Of a stretch of DNA of 64,000 nt, positions 22,445 to 32,612 are shown piece after piece. The stretch lies in the NCBI RefSeq assembly GCF_945859685.1, contig NC_079147.1, forward strand, positions 135,246,645-135,310,644, written 5' to 3'. The notes under the pieces were generated by a model that saw only the letters and a list, made by a program, of their open reading frames with translations, made no database searches and was not told where the DNA came from. The stretch comes from Eupeodes corollae (lineage: Eukaryota > Arthropoda > Insecta > Diptera > Syrphidae). A program made the position numbers and the translations under genes. The number at the start of each line of letters is the position of its first letter. Position 1 is the stretch's first letter.

Positions 22445-22800
22445 ATAGAAGATTTTGCAGAAGAATCTTGGTTTGGGAGCTTACAAAATCCAACTCATGC
22501 AAGTGCAAAATGTTCGTATTCGGAGTGATCATAATTTAAAAGCTATTTTAGAGACTCCACCGTTTTATCCTCGAAAATTCACTGTTTGGTGTGCTCTCTG
22601 GCCATACTGCCATCGAAAGAATCAATTTATTGAAGCAATTTTTTGGTGAGCTTATTATCTTCCGTGATCTTGGATCTGTAGCGTGTCCATCAAGATCGTG
22701 AGATCAAACAAATCTGGACTATTTTTTGTAGGGTTATGTAAAGTCACTTCAGATTAGCCCCAGGTGATTAACGCCTTGGAAGAGAATATTTGGTGCGTAT
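22445..22800 (+). pseudogene. Mariner transposase relic, internally deleted
   Basis: The plus strand reads 'LQKNLGLGAYKIQLMQ' (22453-22500), the conserved helix before the catalytic core. It then jumps to 'YPRKFTVWCALW' (22567-22602), matching the 'HPxKxTVWCG' strand of the neighbouring elements. A degraded 'RSNKSGLFFVGLCKV' near 22697-22745 corresponds to the 'DLTPLDYFLWGYVKS' third-aspartate block. The first and second catalytic residues are deleted. It ends just before the left end of the mariner at 22844. Confidence 0.65.
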
Positions 22801-22910
22801 TCGTATAAATGTACGTCTATAAAAATATCCTTCTATATAAATAAAAGGTGATTTTTTCGAGGTTAGGATTTTCATGCATTAGTATTTGACAGATCACGCG
22901 GGATTTCAGA

Positions 22911-23903
22911 CATGGTGTCAAAGAGAAAGATGCTCAATATGCTTTGACATTTCATCATGAATAGAGCAACGCTTGCAAATTATTGAATTTTATTACCAAA
23001 ATCAGTGTTAGGTTCGAAATGTGTTTCGCGCTTTACGTCCGATTTATGGTCTACATAATCGACCAAGTGAGCAAACAATTAATGCGATTATGACCAAGTT
23101 TCGCACTCAGTTTACTTTATTGGACATTAAACCAACCACACGAATGCGTACAGTGCGTACAGAAGAGAATATTGAGTCTGTTTCTGAGAGTGTTGCTGAA
23201 GACCGTGAAATGTTGATTCGTCGCCGTTCGCAGCAATTGGGTTTGTGTTATTCGACCACATGGAAGACTTTACGCAAAGATCTTGGTGTAAAACCGTATA
23301 AAATACAGCTCGTGCAAGAACTGAAGCCGAACGATCTGCCACAACGTCGAATTTTCAGTGAATGGGCCCTAGAAAAGTTGGCAGAAAATCCTCTTTTTTA
23401 TCGACAAATTTTGTTCAACGATGAGGCTCATTTCTGGTCGAATGGCTACGTAAATAAGCAAAATTGCCGCATTTGGAGTGAAGAGCAACCAGAAGCCGTT
23501 CAAGAACTGCCCATGCATCCCGAAAACTGCACTGTTTGATGTGGTTTGTACGCTGGTGGAATCATTGGACCGTATTTTTTCAAAGATGCTGTTGGACGCA
23601 ACGTTACGGTGAATGGCGATCGCTATCGTTCAATGCTAACAAACTTTTTGTTGCCAAAAATGGAAGAACTGTACTTGGTTGACATGTGGTTTCAACAAGA
23701 TGGCGCTACATGCCACACAGCTCGCGATTCTATGGCCATTTTGAGGGAAAACTTCGGAGAACAATTCATCTCAAGGAATGGACCGGTAAGTTGGCCACCA
23801 AGATCATGCGATTTGACGCCTTTAGACTATTTTTTGTGGGGCTACGTCAAGTCTAAAGTCTACACAAATAAGCCAGCAACTATTCCAGCTTTGGAAGACA
23901 ACA
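22911..23903 (+). pseudogene. DD41D mariner transposase, 3' end in gap
   Basis: The N-terminus near 22911-23020 is frameshifted ('KDAQYALTF', then 'EQRLQIIEFYYQNQ'). From 23021 the frame is open: 'VFRALRPIYGLHNRPSE', then 'RVRxEENIESVSESVAE' and 'RRRSQQLGLCYSTTW'. The catalytic core has 'FNDEAHFWSNGYVNKQNC' (first D near 23421), 'FQQDGATCHTAR' (near 23690-23725) and 'DLTPLDYFLWGYVKS'. There are 41 residues between the second and third catalytic D, as in the element at 16.5 kb. The only lesion in the core is TGA at 23537-23539, where relatives have TGG (Trp). The C-terminal ~60 residues are hidden by the gap. Confidence 0.92.
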
Positions 23904-24103
23904 NNNNNNNNNNNNNNNNNNNNNNNNNNNNNNNNNNNNNNNNNNNNNNNNNNNNNNNNNNNNNNNNNNNNNNNNNNNNNNNNNNNNNNNNNNNNNNNNN
24001 NNNNNNNNNNNNNNNNNNNNNNNNNNNNNNNNNNNNNNNNNNNNNNNNNNNNNNNNNNNNNNNNNNNNNNNNNNNNNNNNNNNNNNNNNNNNNNNNNNNN
24101 NNN
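23904..24103. other. Assembly gap, 200 N
   Basis: Exactly 200 unknown bases inside the mariner, hiding the transposase C-terminus and stop codon. Confidence 1.
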
Positions 24104-24152
24104 CGTTTTTTTTTTTAAAAAAGTTCTCAAGCTCTTAAAAAATCACCGTTTA

Positions 24153-25714
24153 CATTGGGCACAGTTTCTTGATGTAAAATTTAAAGTTAAAATCAATCAG
24201 AGCCAAAAAACCATTTTCATGAAACCTGCCAATGACACTGTTGGAGGTTTAAGAAAAACTATATTCTGTTTCTGTTTATTTTCATTAAAGAAAAAAAAGT
24301 TTTGATCAGTTCATTTAATTTTTGTCCAGGAATATTCATGAGAGCAATTTTAATCGTTCTGCGTTTGCAAAAGAAGCTTTTCAAAAAACAAAAAAACACA
24401 ACACTGTTGTGGTAGCTAGAGTTTCGCTGCCTGGCTCCTGCAGTGGATAAGTACTAACACATTTGTCAAATTTCGCTTTCTTCATCTTTCAAATGCCTTT
24501 TTTCTTAAATTAATCATCGGTCTTACATCTTACCTTTGTATATGGTTTTCATATACAAAGATCTTACTATTATGTCAGCATTTTTAAGTTTTAAAGGTAG
24601 AAGTTAAAAATTCAAGTATAACAGATCAGTTAGACACCACATGAAATATCTCAACAAAAAAATCGTTGCAGTCTTTGAAAATAATTTCCTTGGTAGATCT
24701 AGAAAGACAACAACTCTTACAAACAACAAAGTAATAACGTATAATTTTCCAAAAAAAAAAAAAACAAAAAAAAACAGGTGTACCTACAATAATTATAAGA
24801 AAACACACGCAATCCAAACAATAATTTGTCATTTTAATTGTTTACAGTTTGTATTTTTCACACCAATTTATGAACGTAAGTATGCATAATTAAAAAATAA
24901 AGAATTGAAAAATAAAAATAAAAATAACGCATAAAAAGGTAAAAGACTTGAATATCAATTGAATCAATGCAAACGAAGCCCCATGTGTTTAATTCAGTAA
25001 AATTATTAATAAATGACAATGAATTGAAAATAATTAATGTTAATTGGATAAAAGCAGCAGGAGCACCAGGAGTGGTAATATTTAAGCCTCGGCGAGCATC
25101 CTCTGTTGGTTTTCAAGGCAATGAACCAATGAACACAGAGCAATACTCGTAGACTATTGTTTCCCACAACCCAGAGAACGTTCTGTTTTAAATCTTCTGA
25201 TGGTCTCCACGTATTCACTTGCACCTGCAACCTGAATACCACCTACCTACTATAAATCTCATAATAATCGCTGACAAATTTCAATCAATTTTAATACAAT
25301 TAAATTGCGTATTGCCTGGATGTGTTTTGTCTGTTTTATTTTCGATGTTGGTGTACTCGTATATTGTGTGAGTATTAAATGCTCTTCTGTATAGGTAAAT
25401 CCGATTTTCGAAAATTTTTCAGTTTTCACGGAAATGAAAAAAAAATCAGACAATTCTGTTTCAATAGATGCAGTTCGTACTAGATTCACAAGATAGTTTG
25501 TCCAAAAGTTGAAGCGCAATAGATACATTAGAGGATTTTTTTTCTTTAAAAAAACCTAGAATCTCTTAAGCAAAAAAATATGGTAGTTTCAGCATACAAA
25601 ATTAACTTTTTACTTGAAGCCCTTGTCTGCTGGTATGTCATTTACGAACATTGAAAAAGTGGATGAAAATCCCTTTTGTCGACCAACGACGGTACCTACG
25701 AGTACCATCAAATG
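24153..25714. other. AT-rich, no gene recognised
   Basis: No domain, repeat boundary or RNA gene could be supported. The 25050-25250 stretch is less AT-rich and open for about 60 codons ('GAPGVVIFKPRRASS...'), but it has no recognisable similarity or splice context. Confidence 0.5.
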
Positions 25715-25717
25715 TTA

Positions 25718-26115
25718 GGCTCGTTTCACACTACACGGTTTTGACCGTACGGCAAAAAACCGGACGGCGACATTTTGTTAGAGGCGCGAAGAAGAGCATA
25801 TACGCTTTCATATTGTACGTTCACATAAAAATGCCGGTGCCTGGCAGTGAAGCAAACGTCTACTGCACCTACAATATACAGCAGCCGCACGGTGCGATAA
25901 GCTTAGGGACGTAACGAAATGAATGTTTTCACATCATACAATTTTATTCGTGCAGCAGAGTTCGAACAGCTACTTCAAGACACGATTACTTGTGATTAAA
26001 TATAAATGTATCACTATATACTAAGATAAATAACCCTCCATATATCGTGTTTTACCGTGCGGTTAAAACCGTATTTTTTGCCGTACGGTCAAAACCATGT
26101 AGTGTGAAACGAGCC
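25718..26115. mobile_element. Harbinger-like MITE, 42-bp TIRs, TTA TSD
   Basis: A 398-bp non-coding element flanked by TTA (25715-25717 and 26116-26118). Its terminal inverted repeats begin GGCTCGTTTCACACTACA and match over 42 bp with one mismatch, reading into GACCGTACGGCAAAAAA. A TTA target duplication and GG-starting 'TTTCACAC' ends are typical of PIF/Harbinger-derived MITEs. The interior has several CGTACGG motifs. The small open frame across it is incidental. Confidence 0.87.
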
Positions 26116-26118
26116 TTA

Positions 26119-26330
26119 GGCCTCTTTCACACGAGACGGTTTCGTCCGTACGGTTTTTTCCGTACGGACTTTGTTTTCACACATAACGTATTTTCCCCGT
26201 GAATCGTCTACGTTTGGTTATATTTTAGATATTTCCCTTTAGTACAAGTGACCACAAAAACGGACGGCTGAATGCGTTCGCGTAGTCACGTACGCCACTT
26301 GTAAGACGGCGACGGCACGGTCGACATCGG
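26119..26330. mobile_element. Related MITE, one end only
   Basis: It shares the TTA at 26116-26118 with the preceding MITE and begins GGCCTCTTTCACACGAGACG, then CCGTACGGTTTTTTCCGTACG. The matching right end is absent; the sequence gives way to LINE 5' UTR near 26330. Probably a diverged relative truncated by the LINE insertion. Confidence 0.65.
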
Positions 26331-26334
26331 GTGC

Positions 26335-28608
26335 CTAGTACCTCAACTGGAGATTGGGTTCCAACCCCAGTGGAAAGTTGTTGGGGGCAGCAAACGAGAG
26401 AGGGGAGAGTTGTTTAAACTTAGGCACTAAGGCACCTCTCCTTATCCAGACGGCAGGGGACGAAATCTTGAGATGGATTAAACGGTGGCGTCTACAGTTC
26501 CAGTAAAGTTGAACTACTTAGTGAACACCTTATAGGCCTTCTTCGACATATTCGAAGCCCAGACCTGTAAAGAGCAGTTTATTCGGCGCCCTTTCCTTGG
26601 AGTTATACTAATGATCTGGCCCTCCAGGTTGGGGGTTGTGCCGTCGGGGTGACTTCCTGGCCACGTAAAAATATCTTTACTTGCGAAGGACCAACAAGCC
26701 TCGGATACGGACGGATTCACTGTTGACAACCCACTCAAACAAAATAAGGACAACGAACTTTGGATCTTACGTGGAATGTTAGGTCCTTTAACAGACCACG
26801 TGCAGCCTAACAATTAGCGGAAGCCCTAAACTGCTGCAAGGCAGATATTACCGCCATCCAAGAAGTGCGATGGGATTGACCGGGCAAACGCAAACTAAAA
26901 GACTGCGATGTATACAACGGCGACTGCTACCGTGAACAAAGACAGCGTCTATTTGGGTGTGGATTTGTTGTTGGAACTAGACTCAGGCAAAAAGTCTTGA
27001 GTTTCAACAGTATGACAATCCTCATCAATGCTAAATTCGCCAACATAAGCCTAATAAGCGCTCATGCCCCAACAGAGGAGAGATATGAAGACACCAAAGA
27101 CATATTCTTCGAGCTCTTAGACAAGACTTGCCCTGGCTATGACATTAAAATTGTCTTTTTGATGCCAAGCTAGGAAGAGAAGACATCTTTGGTGGCATAA
27201 TCGGGAGATACAGCCTGCACGACACTACCTCCAAAAACGGATTATGGCTGATCGATTTCGCTGCGGGGCGAGACGTTCCGGTAGCTAGTACGCAGTTCAC
27301 ACATCTCAATATCCACAAGGGGACATGGAAATATCCTGATCAATCAACCGTCAACCAGATTGACCACATTGCGATCGCTGCACGACACATCTCCAGTATA
27401 CAGGATATCCGAACATTCCGACAGGCCAACATTGACTTGGACCACTAATTCGTTGTAGCCAAGGTACGTCTACGGATATCCCGATCCAAACCAAAACAAG
27501 GAAGTACTGTGAGAAGATTCGACATTCGACGACTACAATCGCAAGAGACTGCCATTTCCTTTTCCGATCGAGTCTCTAATAACCTCGTAAGGAGTCCTAT
27601 GCTGTCTGCATTAAGCATTGAAAATCAGTGGCAACATTGCCTTGCAGCCATCAGAGATGAAGCCTCTGAAGCGCTAGGTTTCAAACGGCTACCACAGCGA
27701 AACCCCTGGTTTGACGACGAATTCCGGCAAGCACCCGCAGCGAAACAAGAGATATACAAAACGGCGATGCACAAAAGGACTAGAGCTGCTCGCGAGCTCT
27801 ACGAGCAGAAGAGGAGAGAGGAACACCGGCTTCTCAGACGGAAAAAAAGAGAGAGCATGAGAAGCGCGCGATCGAGGAGATAGAGGGATGTCACAACAGG
27901 AATGAGGTTCGTAAATTTTACCAAAAGGTAAAAAAAACTCCCAAGGGTACCAGCCACGAACCGAAGCCTGTAAGGACGATCAGGGGAATATAGTAGTAGA
28001 ACCGCAGTCGATGCTGAGAATATTGAAATACCACTTCTCTACATTATATAACGGCGACCATAAAACGAATTCCGCTGTAAGGCAAATAGAACCACTCAAC
28101 CTCGGCGACGCAGATCAACAATTTCGCCTACCCGACCTTGACGAAGTGAAGATAGATATATCTAAACTTAAGTCAAACAAAGCTGCTGGAGCTGACGGCA
28201 TCGCTGCCGAACTATACAAAGCAGCAGACGATGGCTTGGTAGGGAGCATGCAACAACTCATCTGCAAAATATGGTCGGACGAAAACATGTTCAATGAGTG
28301 GAATCTCAGCATAGTGTGCCCAATACATAAGAAAGGAGACCCTCTAAACTGCGCGAACTACAGAGGCATCAGTGTGCTCAACATTGCATATAAGATCCTC
28401 TCTGCCGTATTATGTGAACGTCTGAAGCCGTTCGTCAACAACCTGATAGGTCCTTATCAGTGTGGCTTCAGACCAGGAAAGTCCACTATTGACCAAATAT
28501 TAACACTACGTCAGATCTTGGAAAAAACCCAGGAACTTCAAATCGATATAGATGACAGCATCTATACTGAAGAGCTCTACAGAGCAACGTCTAGGCATCC
28601 CTGTCAAA
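26335..28608 (+). pseudogene. Endonuclease/RT LINE, longest copy (RTE-like)
   Basis: After a non-coding leader (26335-26750, related to 43060-43270), the endonuclease begins with 'DLTWNVRSFNRPRAA' (26762-26806) and 'AIQEVRWD' (26852-26875). Then come 'ISLISAHAPTEERYEDTKD' (27047-27103), a damaged 'GDxDAKLGRED' (near 27160-27185), 'STVNQIDHIAIAARH' (27347-27390) and 'NIDLDH' (27430-27447) with the catalytic His. A basic linker (27509-27880) follows. The RT open frame 28011-28577 has 'NKAAGADGIAAELYKAA', 'PIHKKGDPLNCANYRGISVLN' and 'CGFRPGKSTIDQILTLRQ'. It is cut at 'LYRATSRHPCQ' before the YADD block. Lesions include TAG at 26813, TGA at 26877 and TAA at 27447. The RTE-like clade is inferred. 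Confidence 0.85.
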
Positions 28609-28830
28609 CACAACCAATCCACGCGAATTTCACCAGGTGTAAATGCATCCTCAAAAAGTTACCGTTTGGTGTGGATTTTTGCCCGGTGTCGTAATTGGTC
28701 CGCACTTTTTTTGAAGTGATGCGGTCACCGTTAGCAGTCAATGCGACATAAGGATGATAACTAATTTATTATGGCCCAAATTATATCATATGGACCTAGA
28801 CAACATGCCACCCTTTTTGAAAAACCCTTA
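28609..28830 (+). pseudogene. Mariner transposase fragment fused to the LINE
   Basis: This matches the relic at 53090-53290 closely: the shared run 'CCTCAAAAAGTTACCGTTTG' is at 28651-28670 and at 53129-53148. 'VTVWCG' and 'GVIGPHFF'-like strands can be read, then 'AVTVSSQCDIRMITN'. The family's catalytic aspartates lie outside the fragment. The join to the LINE is direct, with no inverted repeat, so it reflects a deletion or recombination. Confidence 0.7.
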
Positions 28831-29885
28831 ATTATCAAAAGAAGCATTTTGGTTTAGGAACAATTGTATATGGGACTTCAGTGTCACCCAAGTAATAAAT
28901 ATGTAAATGAGTAAGTAAGACCATCTCATTGAGCAATAGCACAGTTGTCATGCTGACTCAATTCCAATCCATTTCGGTTTTGGTTGCTCAAATATATATA
29001 ATATCAATGCATGTTATAAATTATTATCTTCAAACTGTCGTGCAAAGAGCAGGACGAAATTTTTCATTGTGTCTGGAAATTTAACCGTTTAAAACTTTGT
29101 TTCCGCGCAAACAGCAGCGTCCTCGACAATAACTAGATCTATTATAGACTATGGTAGGAAGTGGAGAGGATTTAGTTTTTAATTTTGTTTGTATTGTTGT
29201 CTGTTTGTTTATTTGTTTGTTTTTTTTTTTTTTTTTTTTTTTTTTATTGAATTGCTTGTGATTGGATAAAACAAGTTAAATTTTGGAAAACGTTATCATG
29301 AAATACATAATATGGCCATTGGCCACCACGATCAATAAACAAGTCATTTGCTATACTGATGCCAGACATTATCTGGCTATTAGTGGCTGTGTGATTTATA
29401 TATCGTTTGAAAAATGGAAACTGAATAAACATAAGTGTAACCATTGAATATATTGTATTTAATTTGCTATTTATCGCAATTGATTTCATTGCAGTATAAA
29501 ATTATAGCATATATACATACATACTTTTATAAGTGGGTAAATATTATCCTTTTTGTATGAATTATTGCAATAAATGAATATAAGCAAAATAAATTAAAAT
29601 GAATTTTAGTTGTAAATCAAAGTCAGTACCTATATAAAAAAGATAACTGTACGCGTGTCTTATTAAATAATTTTAAATCACATGCACGTTTTAGTCATAA
29701 AAATAAATAAACTCTTATTTTGTTACATCGTTTAAGTTTGCATTAAAAATATTTAAGGATATAGGAAAATATATCAGTTTACCTAAGGCAAATTTTTCTA
29801 ATGTGTGCTATATATGTATGTACATACATACATTTGTATGTTATTAGTTTAAAGTGGAAAGCTTACGTATTGAACTTTTGTTTGT
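28831..29885. other. No gene; long T tract
   Basis: A near-pure T run lies at 29219-29246 (preceded by TTTGTTTGTTTG repeats), and ATGTATGTACATACATACAT-type tracts near 29510 and 29810-29835. No coding relic was recognised. Confidence 0.5.
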
Positions 29886-29886
29886 T

Positions 29887-31200
29887 GAAAATCGTGGGCT
29901 AACCCCTTGCCGAAAAAAAGTAGTATTTTCAAACCTATTTCCCACAAAATCAAAATACATATCAGAATAAAGGTATTTGAATACTCTACTCCCAACTGCA
30001 AACCAAACGTTTTTGCGAGCTCACGTTTCGGAAAAAATCGTCAAAAAGTAAAATTACAGAATTTCGAACGAGCTTATCACAAATTATCTTTTGATTGCTT
30101 TAATTCCTCGACCAAGCCTCCAAACAAGATGCGGTTATAATACAGAGCTGCAACCCACCTTTCAATTGATGCATAAATCTCAAAAATGATATTTCCTCTG
30201 TTTTTCGTGAAAATCGTGGGCTGAAAAAAGTAGTATTTTCAAACCTATTTCCCACCCAATCAAAATACATATCAGAAGAAAGGTATTTGAGAGCTCTACT
30301 CCCAACAGCAAACTAAAAGATTTTGCGAGCTTTCGTTCAGGAAAAAATCGTAAAAAAGTAAAATTACGGAATTTCAACCGAGCTTATCACAAATTATCTT
30401 TTGATTGCTTTAATTCCTTAACCAAGCCTCCAAAACAAGATGCGGTTTTCACTATAATACAGAGCATCGACTCACCTTTCAATTGATGAATAAATCTCAA
30501 AAATGATTTTTTTTTTAGTATTTCGAAAAAATCGTGGGCTTACCCCTTGCTGTCAAAAATGCACATCAAGAAGAAAGGTATTTTAGTGCTCTACTCCCAA
30601 CTGCAAACCAAAAGTTTCTGCGAGCTCTGGTTTCGGAAAAAATCGGCGAAAAGTAAAATTACAAAATTTCGACCCAGCTTACCACGAATTATCTTTAGAT
30701 TGCTTTAATTCCTCAACCAAGCCCCCAAACAAGATGAGGTTTTCACTATATTAGACCCACATAGCATAGACCCACCTTCCAATTGATGCATAAATTTCAA
30801 GAATGATTTTTTTATTCAGTTTTTCCAGAAAATCTTGAGTTAATCCTTTCCGAAAAAAAGTAGTATTTTCAAAACTATTTCCCACCCAATCAAAACACAC
30901 ATCAGAAGAAAGGTATTTTAATGCTCTACTCCCAACAGCAAACCAACAATTTTACCTCTCGTTTTGCTAAAATTCGTCAAAAAGTAAAATTACAGAATTT
31001 CGACCCAGCTTATTACAAATTATCTTTTGATTGCTTAAATTCCTTTGCCAAGCCTCCAAAACAAGATGCGGTTTTCACTATAATACAGAGTAACGATCCA
31101 ACTTTCAATTTTCGAGAAAATCGTGACAAAAGTAGCATTTTCAAAACTTTTTCCCACCAAATCAAAATACACATCAGAAGAAAGGTATTTCAATCTCTGA
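29887..31200. repeat. Satellite array, about 4.3 units of 290-320 bp
   Basis: Direct repeats share landmarks. 'ATCGTGGGCT' (or variants) begins units at 29891, 30213, 30531, 30832 and 31120, giving spacings of 322, 318, 301 and 288 bp. Each unit also contains 'CATCAGAAGAAAGGTATTT', 'TCTACTCCCAAC', 'GTAAAATTACAGAATTTCGA' and 'CAAGATGCGGTTTTCACT'. Units differ by substitutions and small deletions, so homogenisation is not recent. No reading frame is conserved across units. The array is followed directly by a Helitron relic. Confidence 0.92.
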
Positions 31201-31344
31201 TAGTGACTTGAAAATTTTCTATATTTGATGGCATTGCTTCAAAAGCACTCTTGAAGCTGCGCACGTAAGGTTTGTGCCAATATAACAAATATTGCAAGCC
31301 GTATAGTAATTTTCTGTAAGTATGTGGGGCTATCGACATTCCCC

Positions 31345-31680
31345 GTTGTTCTTCGATCACGAATCACCCATGAAATGTATTTGCAAAAATTTCGGTTCGT
31401 CAGGCTTGTTTCGTAAAAGAGATCCAACTAAATGATGGACTTGACCCTGAACTTTAAATGCAGGTATTAAATCTCCATGTATGATTTCATTGGCACCTAA
31501 TGACGTCATTTGGAAAGCAAAGTTGTAAACACGAACCATATCAAAAAGATGTTAAGAATCTCGATGGGAATGATTCAAATGACTTTTTAATTGTTCCGGT
31601 GGATCAGCAATTTCTGCCAATAAAATTTTCGTCCTGAACAGCAGAGACCTGGTGGTTCTTTAGGCTATTTGAATTCACGA
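31345..31680 (-). pseudogene. Helitron Rep protein N-terminal domain relic
   Basis: On the minus strand, 'KILLAEIADPPEQLKSHL' (near 31575-31640) precedes the open frame 31357-31539: 'MVRVYNFAFQMTSLGANEI', 'PAFKVQGQVHHLVGSLL' and 'DEPKFLQIHFMGDS'. The order 'YN..FQMTS.GA ... F..QGQ..H..GSLL ... PKFLQ.YF' is the Helitron_like_N domain that precedes the rolling-circle nuclease. The HUH nuclease and helicase parts were not found. A TAA at about 31552 separates the two pieces. Inactive. Confidence 0.82.
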
Positions 31681-31994
31681 AAGAAATTGCACTTGGTAAT
31701 CATATTTCCTATCGAAACTTAAATCAGTGAGTCAATGATATTTGGATTTTATATATATAGATAACAAGTTATTGACCAACATTATCGGACCTTATTTATG
31801 CGTAAAACCTGCTCCGTGGTATCCTCTTTTATTTAAAAATAACTGCATGACAATTCAATAATAAGTTTCGGAGCCAAACCGTAACAAACATTTCCTCTTT
31901 TGCTGGATTTCAGTTTTATACATATAGATAGATATAGATTTTTGACTTGCAAAACTTATTTTATAAATACGAATAGAGAATGTATTTTTCTCAA

Positions 31995-32612
31995 ACATTT
32001 TTTTATGCAAAGCAGAAATGGTTTTTGAAATCTGTTAAAATGTTGAGCAAAATCGGCTAAGAGTTGGTAAAGATTGATTTTCAACTCAAATTCCTTTTTA
32101 AGATTATGGCTTGAAGCTTATTTTATTTTATAAGAAATATTGTTTTTAATATTCGGTAATATTTTAAGACTAATCGAATTGACAGTTTTCTAACAAAAAA
32201 AAAACACATCAAAATACAATACTAAGACTTGGTAAAAATTTAGTTTCGGCTAAAATATCGTTGTAAAAATTATCTCATACAATACATTGTTTTTGACATT
32301 CAATAAATTTCTTATAAAAATTTAACAGTCCTTTTTTTCATTCAAAAATAAAGTCTTCAAAAAAACTACGCAAATGCTACTAAAAGTCGTAAAAATTGGT
32401 TTTCGACTAAAAATCTCGTTAACTAAAATAGATTTTGAAGTCAAACTATTTCATTCTATGCAAAATATTTTTGGTAATTTTAAAATTTTTAATAGTTATT
32501 CACTAACAACTTTATTAACAAAACACGGAAACCTACAAACTTTAAAGCAAGACAAATCGACAGAGGGGATGCGAAGAACTTATCAGTGTGGGTCGCATAC
32601 CATCCTCTTATT
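31995..32612 (+). repeat. Dispersed subrepeat element, copy B (5'-truncated)
   Basis: This is homologous to the 3' half of copy A. It starts at 'TTTTTGAAATCTGTTAAAAT' near 32021 and contains about three degenerate 170-bp units. It ends with the family signature, here TATCAGTGTGGGTCGCAT at 32581-32598. The open frame 32374-32676 runs through the repeat and is not a gene. Confidence 0.8.

Larger units (their letters stand above)
22844..24150 (+). mobile_element. Second DD41D mariner transposon (contains assembly gap)
   Basis: The element is flanked by TA (22842-22843 and 24151-24152). Its inverted ends match over about 14 bp: the left begins AAAGGTGATTTTTT, and the right read inward is AACGGTGATTTTTT. 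After that the ends diverge, although 'GAG.TT.G' elements remain. It encodes one plus-strand transposase that is largely intact up to the 200-N gap (23904-24103). The apparent 1.3-kb length is uncertain because the gap size may be arbitrary. It is better preserved than the other mariners in the window. Confidence 0.9.

Noticed and set aside
24970..25250. Possible host exon in less AT-rich DNA
   Set aside because: Open for only about 60 codons, with no recognised domain or splice context; not enough to call a gene.
29887..31200. CRISPR-like repeat array
   Set aside because: Units are about 300 bp and contiguous with no spacers, and the genome is eukaryotic; it is a satellite.
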